The notes below the pieces were generated by a model. It worked only from the letters and a program-made list of their open reading frames with translations. It did no database searches and was not told the origin of the DNA. Positions 42,258-53,005 of a stretch of 64,000 nt of DNA are shown one piece after another (position 1 is the stretch's first letter; each line of letters begins with the position of its first letter). A program made the translations under genes and the position numbers. The stretch spans positions 310,001 through 374,000 of the forward strand of contig OZ345374.1 in NCBI GenBank assembly GCA_977006965.1, read 5' to 3'. Source of the stretch: Phymatolithon calcareum (Eukaryota > Rhodophyta > Florideophyceae > Hapalidiales).

Positions 42258-43790
42258 ATGGCGTTTGTTTCTATTGAGTGGAGTGCGCATACGAAGCCTC
42301 TCGTTGTTGCCCTTGCACTCCTCTTTCTTTCTGCGCAAGCATCGATTCGTGGCTCCGCGCCTGCATTTCGTGCGGTCGCATCGGCTGGGCTTCGCTGCGT
42401 ACCGTTGCACGGGGGAAAGAATTCAGGTGCAGTATTGATTCCTTCACATCGCATCAACGACAACTTTTGCGATTGCAAAGACGGTGCAGATGAGCCAGGA
42501 ACGGCCGCGTGCGCGAACGGGCGCTTCTGGTGCACAAACGCGGGGTATAAAGGACGATCGATCCCGTCGTCGCGGGTCGATGACGGCGTCTGCGACTGTT
42601 GCGATGGAAGCGATGAGCCAAATGGACGATGTGCAGATCGATGTGCGCAGCTGAGAAATGAGGCGATTAAGACTGCCTCGGATTTCGCCGCGAAGATCAT
42701 GGCAGGCGTGCGCATACGGAGACAATACGCGCGGAAGTCTTCTGTTGAGATCAGGAAGGACGCGGCAGAATTGGTAAAGCTCGAGAGAGAGCTTCAGGCG
42801 CTTGAGGTGAAGCTGACTGTGAGCGAGCGGCAGACGGACACTTTGAAGGCAAGGCAAGTGCATCGGGAGGTGCCCAGTGATGTTGACAGTAACGTTGATT
42901 TGGCGACGGAGGATAACGCAGATGGCGACAGTGAAAAACTAATCGATGATGATTATGGCGAGCCGCAAGAATTGGACAGTGAAGTTGGAGAGCCGCGAGG
43001 AGATAATTTTGAAGAGGACGTAGCAGAATCGGATGCTAAAAGAGCTGATGTTTCTTTATCAGAGCAAGACGCAGAGAATCCTGGGGATACAGTTCGAGAA
43101 GCTGTAGATATTACTGCTGATGCGTCGAGCAAAAGTGATTTGGAACCTTTTTGCGAACAGCTGAGTGGGAACGGGAAGAGCATTGTGGTTCGCAAAATAC
43201 TAATACTACTTTCCAGCGCTGTGTCGAAAGTACAGTGGATCTATCCTAGGTTTTTTGAACGCATCGGCCTGGTTCCGTCGCGTGACCTTGACAAGTGCAT
43301 TCAGCGTGCGGAAGACGAAAGGTCAATGTTGGAGGGACAGAAGCGGGACCTGGAAGAGAAGATATCTAACCTAAAGAAGAAGGCAGAGTACAACTACGGC
43401 ACGGACGGGGCGTTGCGACAGTTGCATGGACAATGTGTGAAAAAGAAATTGACGCAGTACGAATTCGAGCATTGTCCGTTTGACGTGGTGCGGCAGTATG
43501 AGGATGGCCGGATGATCGCGTCCCTCGGGCGCTTCGAGAATGTCACTGAGGATGATGGTGATTTGCGGATGATATATAAGAATGGGGACCATTGTTGGAA
43601 TGGACCGGAACGGTCTACCTCAGTGATATTGCGGTGTGGGGAAACTAACGAGGTGATGAGTGTGGACGAGCCGAGTCGATGTATATATCAGATGCATTTT
43701 ATTACCCCCGCGGCTTGCTCTGAGGATGCCGCAGCGAAGGTGCTTGAAGACGTGAGTACTTCGAGCTCTGGGGTGAAGGAAGAGCTGTAA
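42258..43790 (+). CDS. PRKCSH: glucosidase II beta subunit
   Basis: 510 aa from ATG 42258. A hydrophobic signal peptide (PLVVALALLFLSAQAS) leads into the ER lumen. Two LDL-receptor class A-like Cys modules follow: INDNFCDCKDGADEPGTAAC and VDDGVCDCCDGSDEPNGRC. Then come a Glu-rich coiled coil with a long acidic linker, and a C-terminal MRH domain (CVKKKLTQYEFEHCPFDVV ... NGDHCWNGPERSTSVILRCG ... YQMHFITPAAC), which binds mannose on N-glycans. The protein ends KEEL, a KDEL-like ER-retrieval signal. It partners the catalytic alpha subunit in trimming the two inner glucoses of nascent N-glycans. The upstream in-frame nine codons begin with GTG, so ATG 42258 is preferred. Single exon. Confidence 0.92.
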   Translation: MAFVSIEWSAHTKPLVVALALLFLSAQASIRGSAPAFRAVASAGLRCVPLHGGKNSGAVLIPSHRINDNFCDCKDGADEPGTAACANGRFWCTNAGYKGRSIPSSRVDDGVCDCCDGSDEPNGRCADRCAQLRNEAIKTASDFAAKIMAGVRIRRQYARKSSVEIRKDAAELVKLERELQALEVKLTVSERQTDTLKARQVHREVPSDVDSNVDLATEDNADGDSEKLIDDDYGEPQELDSEVGEPRGDNFEEDVAESDAKRADVSLSEQDAENPGDTVREAVDITADASSKSDLEPFCEQLSGNGKSIVVRKILILLSSAVSKVQWIYPRFFERIGLVPSRDLDKCIQRAEDERSMLEGQKRDLEEKISNLKKKAEYNYGTDGALRQLHGQCVKKKLTQYEFEHCPFDVVRQYEDGRMIASLGRFENVTEDDGDLRMIYKNGDHCWNGPERSTSVILRCGETNEVMSVDEPSRCIYQMHFITPAACSEDAAAKVLEDVSTSSSGVKEEL

Positions 43791-43995
43791 TGAAAAGTGT
43801 AAAAATCTATCTAACATTAGCGACTTAAAACCAGTCGCCAAGCTAACACTTTGCAGTACGCGCAATCACAATCATAGCAAGTTCTACGGATAGGGCCAAT
43901 TCAAAACGCTTGATTGAAGGTCCATGATATGGTCTGCCAACGATCTCTAAAACAGACGGCCGTCGGAGGTACAATCAGAAGTCCCCTTCGAGTGG

Positions 43996-44187
43996 TCAGG
44001 ATGAAGCAGGGGGGGATGAGGTCATATCTTGCGCGGCCGGGAGTACGTCGGGTGGTGGCTTTCTGTTTTTGCCTGTGTTCATATAGACATTGACGACGAC
44101 ACCGCCCAATGTGATGGCTGTCCCACAAGCGAGAGAGAGTGTTACAAGCTTGAAAGCCTTGTTTGCAAGTGACGCGGTGCCTGTCAT
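43996..44187 (-). CDS. 63-aa single-pass membrane protein, unknown
   Basis: MTGTASLANKAFKLVTLSLA opens a short amphipathic start and one membrane helix (LVTLSLACGTAITLGGVVVNVYM), then a Lys/Pro-rich polar tail. The size and layout resemble small mitochondrial inner-membrane or assembly proteins, but I cannot name one. It is convergent with the glucosidase gene, 205 bp away. Confidence 0.5.
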   Translation of the reverse strand: MTGTASLANKAFKLVTLSLACGTAITLGGVVVNVYMNTGKNRKPPPDVLPAAQDMTSSPPASS

Positions 44188-44874
44188 GTTGAGGTGCTAG
44201 AATGGATTGGCGACAAGGCGACAACGAGCGTGCCAAAGCAGATCAGGTCGACGAAGACTAGGCTCTACACAAAACCTTTCCGCAAGACCACAATGAAAAT
44301 ATTTGGGAAAATCTAAATATTTCTGATTTTCGAGAAAATATTTTAAAGTTTAGCAAAATATTGACAGTCTTCACGATTTGGGCCAGCCTGAAATCGTGGA
44401 CATATCGTTAACATGGGCATATCAAAAAAACGGACATCGATTAATCAGCGGAGAATCTGGGGCCGGTGATGTGATCATCTGGAACCCGGTGGGGGTTCCG
44501 ATGGCACGTACACGTATGCAATTCGGCACAGGCACATTAAAATTTTTAATCAAAAAACACTTCCGCAATATTGCAATGAAACCTATCATATGATAATCGC
44601 GGAGTCGATCTTTCTAGCAATTAAATTTTTTAATTGAGGAAATTCGCTACATGGACCGAAGAAGGTGGCAAAATTCGCTAAATCGGCACCCTTGCAAAAA
44701 CTACTACTCGTTATGATTTCAGCTAGACAGCCGCTTATCATTACACGTAATTAAGAGGATTTATTGACAAGGTCCCATGTGTCCCAACTTGAGGAAAGTC
44801 GGCACGATTCTCACCGCATTATACTAGCATCGAGAGTTGTCAGTTATCTTATTCAGAATTGCATAATTTCACGT

Positions 44875-44932
44875 CAATGGCTCGCGCCACTTCATTCTCT
44901 TCGCGAAGAGAATGAAGTGGCGCGAGCCATTG
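44875..44932. repeat. perfect 58-bp palindrome
   Basis: 29-nt arms, no spacer, centred on CTTCG/CGAAG, arm CAATGGCTCGCGCCACTTCA. GC-rich in an AT-rich setting. Confidence 0.95.
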
Positions 44933-45446
44933 TAGGGGTCCATGTGGGCTTCTTCAGAGTTCTGCTGAGTGTACCAATTGCCCATGCTCCTTGACTACCC
45001 ATATCTTCAATCAGCTTCCTTACTATTACACTACTAATCCGCTACGCAAAGTACTCTGCACCTCGCCGCATTCGACTGCTAAGCTAACTCACAACGCTCT
45101 CGCCCGAACCGTCTGAAGTCATGGAGAAGACGGAGCTCGTGCTAAGGGTGGGTGACTGCCCTGGAGCAAACTTTGACGGCGTTGTCAACCTCGTAATCGC
45201 CCACAACACGTCTATTGGCAAGGCACATCGACGGGCAAGTTCCTCACGCCTTGCTGCTACAAGAAGCACCAGGATAGTCATGTAAAGACAGCATCGTCGG
45301 GGAATAAATCCCCTCCGGAACGGTGAACTAGCCCCTGCGTTGCCGTGTCTACGCTGCGCTTTAGCAACCAATCTGTGCTGTGCTCAGCTCTATCTCTCTC
45401 AAGTATCCCTCTGCAACACCGCGAGGTGTTATAACGGATACAATAG

Positions 45447-45504
45447 AAGGATCGCAGAGCCAACACGGAATCAAATTTGATGCCGTGTTGGCTCTGAGAT
45501 CCTT
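45447..45504. repeat. near-perfect 58-bp palindrome
   Basis: 29-nt arms, no spacer, two mismatches. Arm core is CAGAGCCAACACGG and the centre is TCAAATTTGA. Confidence 0.9.
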
Positions 45505-45939
45505 TATGAGTAGTTGAGCTCATTCGAGAGATAGTTTGAAGAGCAATAGTGAGAGATGATCAATCTGTCTCTCACGGTGCTGGCAAGGCGCCATGCTTCG
45601 GAAATAGAAGCAAAGGGAGAGCATTGTCTCTCGTATCCACCTGGCCCTTTCTGGAACTACTGTCTAAACGTAGGAACATGTTTGATGATTTCAGTGTTAG
45701 TGAGTTCCTCCTTCGTAATCTGTGCCTGGCATGTTTACGTTGTGTAGTCACTGTGGAGAAAGGGGGACCATTCGTACGAAAGTCAAAGAAGGTTAGATGA
45801 CATTCTTGCTCTATCTTCAAAGGAACTGAACTTGCTTGACGTCTCTACTGATCGAAAAACTACCTCTGGGTTAGATAACCTTTTCGGTGGACTAATCTAC
45901 GAACCTAAGAAGTCAACATAAGAGATAATAGCAAAATTT

Positions 45940-45990
45940 GCTTGCTAAGGCGAACAACAATATTTAATATTGTTGTTCGCCTTAGCAAGC
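45940..45990. repeat. perfect palindrome, 25-nt arms, 1-nt centre
   Basis: GCTTGCTAAGGCGAACAACA opens the left arm; the centre is AATATTTAATATT. Confidence 0.9.
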
Positions 45991-46060
45991 GTCACTCTTG
46001 AGTGTAGTTGTAATAAGTGTCATGTATATGAGCTACCCATCGGATATAGAATAGTTCATC

Positions 46061-46480
46061 CTGGGCGACGATGCGTCAGATTTTGAGCTTGGTGCGTGGA
46101 TCACCCAAAAAGGTTCACAAGACGAAATCAAATACCTATCTTTTGCTTCCCGGTCGCTGAGTAAGTCGGCCAAAAAATTCTTCGCATCTAAAAAAGAACT
46201 TCTTGACATTGTTTGAGCATTACAGGACTTCAGATCCTACTTGTTCTGGAGAAATTTTACAACACTCTACACGGATCACAGGGCGTAACTTCTCTTTTCT
46301 CGCAAAAGGAGCTGAATAACATGATGCAAAATTGGTTGGACACACCCAAGGATCATGATTTTGATGTTGTGCATGTTCCTAGCAGCGCAAATATACTCGC
46401 CAATGCACTCAGACGAAAAATTGATCCAATGTCGTTCGTGAGCATGACTATTCAGCACATTGTTCGTGATAAGAAGCCGC
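46061..46480 (+). pseudogene. Ty3/gypsy pol fragment (RNase H region)
   Basis: Reads DDASDFELGAWITQKGSQDE, then SRSLSKSAKKFFASKKELLDIV. A TGA replaces the expected Trp, followed by ALQDFRSYLFW and TLYTDHRA. After a stop and frameshift, LFSQKELNNMMQNW and DHDFDVVHVPSSANILANALRR. This is the RNase H portion that follows RT in gypsy pol. No LTRs or integrase found. Confidence 0.8.
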
Positions 46481-46497
46481 CGGTGATCCTTAATTGA

Positions 46498-47638
46498 TCG
46501 TGCGCGTTTGCTCGGCCATTTTGGGGAGTACAGTACTGCACACCCTGCAACATACGCGGTGTTTTGTAGGCCATGTACAGTATCCCAGAGTTGAAGGAGA
46601 TGGTCGGCATTGGGCCGGAGAGCGGTGTTCTTAATTGAGGACTTGGCTCCTCGGGAGGACTTGAAGTATAATCACCGTGCAAAGGACTTTTAAGTCCTGC
46701 TTTCCTCAATTTTCCCCATCTTTGAGGACATGAGGCCGCCATCTGATTGGAAGGCTTTGGGAAGAAAAGCATTTATTTGTTTTAAAGGGATGATATCAAT
46801 CAGCGAGGCTACTGCCTGCAAGACATTCTAGAACCGAATAGTCTGAAACTTTGTTAAATTTTGAGGTGCATTCTGGACACGACAGTACCCGACGTCTTCT
46901 TTCTAAGATGTACTAAAATATGCATTTATGGAGGAGGATTGAGTGTACTGTATACAATACATACAATGTATGATATCGTGCATTCTCAATTGCAGTGAAA
47001 GTTCAGTGCTGTTTACAGCAATGTATTTATACACGCCAATGAGAGCATAGACGATGCACTTGGAATGCATTCATCTGATTGTATATATAAGCCGTACAGT
47101 GTAAATATTGTTCAAAAATCAAAGTCTCCCATCAGTATGATTGTGACCAAGCAATAAAAATGCTGTACGTATCATAGTGCAGTCCACTCCCAAATGATAC
47201 CCGCCCTTCCACCTTTTTAGGTTTCAGATCAGCAGCATAATCTGAGTCCCTCGCTGAGCCTTATTCCTCTCATGGCATTCCCAGCGTGCACAGACTGCAT
47301 CCAAACGGGCAAAGGTATCATAGTTGCGAACAATAATAAGTCGTACAAACGAAGTGTTTGGATGCGCAAATCGTGAACAGTAAGGTTACACTACTGTACA
47401 GTACAGTGTTCCTCGATTCTCATCCTGTGTGGGCAAAAATCCATCGCCCACATCTGCTTGTTCTGAGTTCCACAACGGGCAGCTGCTGCCCGTTGTGGGC
47501 CCTGTCCACGGCGCCATTCGGATTCTTCATCAATTTCGTCCTTTGTGGGCCTACCTCGTATATTCCGTCCGCTACGCTTTGCACGTACACTTATATTGTA
47601 CAATATAGTCGCCGGTCGATCATCTTACTTGCTTCGCA
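46498..47638. other. intergenic upstream of HGD
   Basis: No gene recognised. A TATATAAG string at 47083-47091 could be a TATA-like element but lies ~550 bp from the ATG. A 14-bp GC-rich hairpin is at 47470-47498. Confidence 0.4.
47470..47498. repeat. hairpin, 14-nt arms, 1-nt centre
   Basis: CCACAACGGGCAGC-T-GCTGCCCGTTGTGG, perfect. Confidence 0.85.
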
Positions 47639-49247
47639 ATGGAAGAGAAGGGAGCAGAGGAAGAAAAAACCAAACCTCCGATGAATTTTAAGTACAACAC
47701 TGGTTTCGGCAATGAATTCGCTACCGAGGCACTCCCAGGCGCCCTCCCAGCGTGTAATAACCCATGGCGATGCCCCTACAATCTGTATGCCGAGCAGATT
47801 TCAGGCACTGCGTTTACTGCGCCTAACCGTACGTCGGTCGACATCTTTTCACTGAGCTTTTTCTCATTCATTTCGCACAATTCGTCGTCCACTTCCCCTT
47901 TACAGTTCACCCGTTTCCATCTTGCGATATCATTACGATGCTAACGTATCCCTGGTTTTCCATCTCTGTCCTTCGCAGACAAAAACAAAAGAACATGGAT
48001 GTATCGCAAACGACCAAGCGCTATCCAAGGCCCATTAGTCCCGTTTCCTGATTGCGCACCACTCCTGACTGAGCCGGATCACATCACCCCGGAAAGGTTA
48101 AGATGGCGCCCCGTGCCCATTGCTCCAAAAATTTCGGGAACTTGCGATTTCGTGCAGGGACTCATCACAATTGCCGGTGCTGGTGATCCCGCAGAGCGAA
48201 ATGGTACTGTGCCAATCTTCTCAATTGCCTTCCCCGACTTTCACCACGTTCGCTAACAGCGCCTGCGTCTACTTTCCATCCGTCTGCACAGGCTTGGCCA
48301 TCCATTTGTATTCCGCGAACGCGTCAATGCAGGATACCTGCTTCTCTAGCAGCGACGGAGAGATGCTCATCGTACCACAACAGGGCACCCTTCTGATCCG
48401 CACCGAGCTAGGTCAGTTGCTCGTGCACCCAAAGGAGATCGCCGTAATTCCCCGGGGGTTGAAATTCGCCGTCTTCATCACCGATTCCGCAGGTCGCCTA
48501 GCTTTCACTGGCGCACGCGGCTACATCCTCGAGGTTTTTTCTGGGTCATTTGAGCTTCCCGAGCGCGGCCTTATTGGTGCAAATGGACTGGCGAATCCGC
48601 GAGACTTCCGATATCCCGTAGCAGCATACGAAGAGCGCGACGTCCACTTTCTCTCCATTACGAAATTCCAGGGCGCGCTATTCAAATCGAGTCTATACAG
48701 CTCGCCTTTCGACGTAGTGGCATGGCATGGAAATTATGCGCCATATGTGTACGACCTACGCGCCTTCATTCCGGTCAATTCAGTACGCGCGGAACATATG
48801 GATCCGTGCATCTTCACGGTCCTCACGGTGCCGAGCACTGTGCCAGGAACTGCGGTTGCGGATTTCGTGATCTTTCCTCCACGATGGGCCGTGCAAGAGG
48901 AGACGATGCGCCTCCCGTACTTTCACCGCAATTGCATGACGGAGTACATGGGCGTCATTGCCGGTAGTTACGAGGGCAAAGAGGACGGTGTTTTCTCGCC
49001 AGGTGCAGGCTCGTTGCACTCCATCATGGCACCGCATGGTCCGGACGCGGCCAGATATAACGGGTACAAGAAAAAGGGACCTGATTCAAATCCAGTACGC
49101 ATGCCGGACGAGGATCTCGCGTTCATGTTCGAGACAAGCAAAATGCTCAAAGTTAGTAACTGGGCTATGTCGACCGAGTATCGAGACCGAGATTATCGCG
49201 CATGTTGGGACGGGCTGCATATTGAGTTCGATTCAACATGTCGTTAG
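47639..49247 (+). CDS. HGD: homogentisate 1,2-dioxygenase
   Basis: Three exons: 47639-47828, 47979-48203, 48292-49247 (introns of 150 and 88 nt), giving 456 aa. Both junctions restore conserved sequence: [19 protein letters not shown] and [22 protein letters not shown] 1.13.11.5, opens the homogentisate ring in tyrosine/phenylalanine catabolism using Fe(II). It starts with the typical [19 protein letters not shown]. Iron ligands can be placed at His350 and Glu356 ([13 protein letters not shown]) and His387 (APHGPD), with spacing close to the human enzyme. [15 protein letters not shown] and [13 protein letters not shown] are further signatures. Reading the frames unspliced would give three separate broken ORFs. 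Confidence 0.95.
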
Positions 49248-50750
49248 CGTTGAAATGCGCACCAAGAAATTTTTATTGTGTCTGTCGCTGCTGCTTCGAA
49301 TATTTGTGCTTTTACTCTACATGCCAATGACGGCAATCTAATTTCCATCTTTTCGTTCTTTTAGCTACAGTATTAGTCTCCACCAAGCAAATTTTTTCGC
49401 AAACTCTACCTGGGCGTACCGACAGCTCCGTTTGTCCTTTGTTGTCCAAAATGGCTATCCTAGCTGGCACAGACAAATATTCTTGTGATTCTTGGAGTTT
49501 CTGCTAATAATTCCCACGACGTCTTTTTGCGAAGGACGTTCGGTCTGTTCCCGGACGGCGGTCATTGGAATGTCAAATCCGTGAAGAGATTTCGAATGCT
49601 CGACGGTCCGTATCCCGCCAATGCCAAAAATCGAAGGTCTGACTTAAAAAGATTGGTATGTGGATGGACCAGTTCAGTCTAGAACAGGAATGGATACAGA
49701 TACACGATATTTTCGCTGTCGTAGTAGAGACAGTAACTCAGACCTCCTTTTCTTTGGCTCAGTATGTGAGAGAAAAGTACGGCGCGCTGAATTCCTGTTC
49801 CAAATGGCGGGAGAAGAAAAGTTCGAGTGGCAGCGCATGAGGAAGCCGATGATATCGATCTTCAACCCGTTTGCAGCGATTGGGAAGTACTCAGAACAAC
49901 AAGGACACTACATGGATGACGCAATCAGCAGCCGCATTGACCCCAATTGCTCAGAAAATTGTTGATCAGTGAAAAAACATATCTGGTGACGAGACCATAC
50001 GAGTCAGATATCGCTACAGGCTGGACCGCTCGGTGTTGATGGCATTATGGGCGTTGGTAGCCACCTTACTCCAGAGGAGGGCATAGGCGCTGCATTGTTT
50101 CAGGTTTTATACCGGTTTCGAGGTATACCGACCCTGGTTTGACTAGACTGGGTCTGTGCACCTCAAAAACTTGTACTCGGCGATCGAAAGCACATTTTCT
50201 GCTGCTCTCTCAATGTGGCACAATTTTTCACTAATACCTCGTCATGTTCCAGAACTCTTGTCCTTCCTGCACCAAAAAGCTCGCCTCGGCTCTTATTATC
50301 GAACCTCTTCCGGAGCAGTACTGTAGTTTCAGTCTCTGCACTCTTGAAAGCTGTTCTGTTGAAAGGGTCCGATTCCGGCTGATGTGCAGTATTTTTAGAA
50401 GTTGAAGGTTCGTCAGTGTCCGTATGGTCGTTAGGTTTCCTCTATAATGCGGTCTACACATGATCTCGATTTACGACTCTTCCAGCAAGATATGCAGGTC
50501 AGCACAGTACGAGTATTTCCGGACAACATCATCTGGGCCACTTTCACTGTTGGCTAACCGCTTCGCTTGAAGTAGTCTTTTGCATTCCGTATAATATACG
50601 GAATATAAAAGACTACTCTACTAATGACGAGTAATCAAACCCGCAAAGTACGATCAACTTGCTTATCTGCACGGTAGCATTCACTACAACGAGCATCTGG
50701 TATCTCAACTTTTCATTTTTCAAATCAACCTGTGGCAAAGCACCATCAAA
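49248..50750. other. intergenic, no gene recognised
   Basis: A 101-codon frame at 49660-49965 (+) is unrecognised. One palindrome is at 50571-50617. Upstream of the BAR-like gene the sequence is C/A-rich. Confidence 0.4.
50571..50617. repeat. near-perfect palindrome, 23-nt arms, 1-nt centre
   Basis: AGTAGTCTTTTGCATTCCGT pairs with its near complement (two mismatches); centre is TATAATATA. Confidence 0.85.
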
Positions 50751-51536
50751 ATGTCGTCGCTATCACTCTCAACGGCGACTTCATCTTTCCGCAGGGGCAG
50801 TCATCGAATGAAGAAGCGGATGAGTATGGCGGTAGCCTCGAGCAAGCACATATTCGAAGGATTGCCGGAGAGCTACGTCGTCAACCGCCGGCGTCTCGAG
50901 AATCTGGAGTGTACGCTCAAAACAGCTGTTGATCTCTCCACTGCAACGAGACGCGACTGGACATCCATCCTGAAAATCCGACGGGAGATCACCGAGCTTG
51001 TGCAGATGGGATCCGAGGACGACGGGGTGATGGAAATTGAGGCGACGAGCACTTTGGCAGGACTTGACCTAGCGACAAGTGAAATCGAGGATTTTCGTAG
51101 AGAAAATGCGAAGCAGGCTCATATTAATACTGGAATTCAGGCTTATTTGACGGAGATTGAGTCAGTGAAGAAGTCGTTCACAGATGTTGAGACTGCGTTT
51201 CATGAAGTGGTGAGGTACAGGAAAAAGATCGATAAGCTCAAGGCGATGAAGAAGAATAAGAATGAGAGGATTGAGAATAATAGTGCGAAATTGGACGGTG
51301 CTAAGGCGAAATACCAGGCGAAACTGAACTGTGTTACGGCGATGATTGAGTCGACGATGGGCAAACGGGACGCATTCTTACAGAGTGCGTTTTATTCTTT
51401 CTGGATGAACGAGCATTGCTATGAGGCGCCTCTGTGCGGACATTCGAAAGGCATCCGGGAGACGGTGTATAAGAGGAGAGGGCGACTCAGCTTGCTGAGC
51501 GTGGCCGATACGAATCCGCAACCGATTTCGGATTAG
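50751..51536 (+). CDS. BAR-domain-like protein 1
   Basis: 261 aa, almost all helical. It opens with a Ser-rich, basic start (SSFRRGSHRMKKRMSM), then BAR-like helices. The central conserved part, IQAYLTEIESVKKSFTDVE ... RYRKKIDKLKA ... KYQAKLNCVTAMIEST ... SFYSFWMNEH-like end (AFYSFWMNEH), aligns by eye with the genes at 54.3 and 61.5 kb. BAR domains form curved dimers that bind and bend membranes (endocytosis, vesicle scission). No SH3 domain is present. Function beyond membrane binding is unknown. Confidence 0.6.
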   Translation: MSSLSLSTATSSFRRGSHRMKKRMSMAVASSKHIFEGLPESYVVNRRRLENLECTLKTAVDLSTATRRDWTSILKIRREITELVQMGSEDDGVMEIEATSTLAGLDLATSEIEDFRRENAKQAHINTGIQAYLTEIESVKKSFTDVETAFHEVVRYRKKIDKLKAMKKNKNERIENNSAKLDGAKAKYQAKLNCVTAMIESTMGKRDAFLQSAFYSFWMNEHCYEAPLCGHSKGIRETVYKRRGRLSLLSVADTNPQPISD

Positions 51537-52085
51537 AGATGATGCTGGTACTAGGACATGTGCAGCAATTTGTATTCCTTTTTGAGTGCTGCAGCATGTC
51601 ATAGAAATGGCTTCATGGTATCTCTCGCAGTGCTCCTAATGGAGACTCTCACTCAAGTTTGATGTGAAGTAGTGCAACGCACAGATAAAAACCTCCACAA
51701 ATATTGTTCTAAAGACGATGAATTTAAAAATACCGAGGGCATCAGTTACGGCGTACAGTCGTTGCAGAGACCACGATAGACGGGAGCAAGCTTTATGGTA
51801 TCCAGGTAAGGGAGTTGGTCGCCGTAGGTTCATTGATATCTTTGACTTTTGCAAGGCTTTTGAGACCATGCAAATTAGAGGCTCGAAATTTTAGAGATGT
51901 GGCGCACAAAAGGGATGCGTTCCTTTTCCATCTGCATGTACACGTAGAAAATATCAGGTGGTGTGATATCTCGAGAGATGGTGCAGTGGGCTGCAAAAAA
52001 CCATGTGACCTTGCTGCCAAGAGAACTATGGTCGCCCGGCAGGCCAATATTTCACAGGGCGTATTTGCCATGTTTATATTTTGCG
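51537..52085. other. intergenic, no gene recognised
   Basis: Short overlapping frames only; the next frame is open from 51963 without an ATG until 51978. Confidence 0.35.
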
Positions 52086-52730
52086 ATGGTCAGTTCTAGC
52101 ACTGGGCAAACGCCTAGAGCATCTTCATCCAGCATGTCGTCGTATGAAGCAAATGATCGGGAAAACACTTTTGGGCGCGACACAGGACTGGTGTCATTAA
52201 ATGTAGGGCTACAGCCTCCCGAGCTCGTGCTTCACGCAAGCACAGTGCATGTCAGCAAAGAGGGTTCGATTGCAGCAGAAGATGACTTCTCTCACGCTCC
52301 ACTGGAAGCGATTCAGGATTCCAATACCGATCCTATTTCTGTATTTCTCGGCGTAATTACCCGGGATGAGAGTGTGGGATCTAATGGCAACAGAGCATTG
52401 AGTGTGGATCTCAGCTGTAACGATGCGAACAGTGATGCAGATGGTCGTGGAGATATCGACAGATTGTGGGACGAAGTGGATAATTTCCGCGAGAGATACA
52501 AATACGCTCAAAATGAGATTTATCCTAGCCTTGAGCAATTGATACGCCGGCAGGACGTACAAGATCGTGACTCGTTTCGTGCGAAAGCTAAGCAGTGCTA
52601 TGCACTTGTTGATTTGAAGAGAACTGAGTCTCTGCCGCGACATATTACGAAACAATACATATCGACGTTGAACGGATTCATGACTGAGATTGTGGAGGCC
52701 TATGTTGACAGCATGATCAAGGACGAATAG
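52086..52730 (+). CDS. hypothetical acidic protein
   Basis: 214 aa from ATG 52086 (MVSSSTGQTPRASSSSMSSY); an in-frame ATG at 51978 would add 36 residues. Ser/Asp-rich N-terminal half (DLSCNDANSDADGRGDID), then a helical C-terminal ~85 residues (LWDEVDNFRERYKYAQNEIY, then PSLEQLIRRQD ... FMTEIVEAYVDSMIKDE). The helical part faintly recalls the helical genes on either side, but I cannot show homology. It could be a diverged or truncated relative. Confidence 0.4.
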   Translation: MVSSSTGQTPRASSSSMSSYEANDRENTFGRDTGLVSLNVGLQPPELVLHASTVHVSKEGSIAAEDDFSHAPLEAIQDSNTDPISVFLGVITRDESVGSNGNRALSVDLSCNDANSDADGRGDIDRLWDEVDNFRERYKYAQNEIYPSLEQLIRRQDVQDRDSFRAKAKQCYALVDLKRTESLPRHITKQYISTLNGFMTEIVEAYVDSMIKDE

Positions 52731-52902
52731 GAATAGTTCGTCTTCGAAGAGCAAGGAATGACATTGTGGACTAGTGCTGCAAGCAGAATGTTTGACAACA
52801 AATTTTGTCTGAAAGAACGTCGCAGTATTACGTGTCATCTGAAATGACACCTAAATAACGTCCCCAATTTCCTCTTTTCACATTTGATAAGTTCTTGTAC
52901 TA

Positions 52903-53003
52903 CGTAGTGTCTATTGTACTGGAGGTCCTCAATTGAGGACAACAGTTTCATATTTCTAGCGTCTTTGTAGGTACCGGTCGGTTGCCGTACAATAGACACT
53001 AGG
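52903..53003. mobile_element. 101-bp MITE, Tc1/mariner-like
   Basis: Inverted ends CGTAGTGTCTATTGTAC / GTACAATAGACACTAGG (17 nt, one mismatch) flanked by TA on both sides. Confidence 0.5.
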
Positions 53004-53005
53004 TA

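Larger units (their letters stand above)
44188..46060. other. gene-poor stretch with palindromes
   Basis: No gene recognised. It holds three spacerless palindromes, listed separately. A frame at 44378-44593 contains GDVIIWNPVG but nothing around it supports a gene. Confidence 0.4.

Noticed and set aside
44378-44593. WD40-like fragment (GDVIIWNPVG)
   Set aside because: A single short match in a gene-poor zone, with no repeat periodicity around it.
48120-49247. 375-codon frame as a stand-alone gene
   Set aside because: Its first part is frame-shifted intron and exon 2 sequence; the real product is the third exon of HGD.
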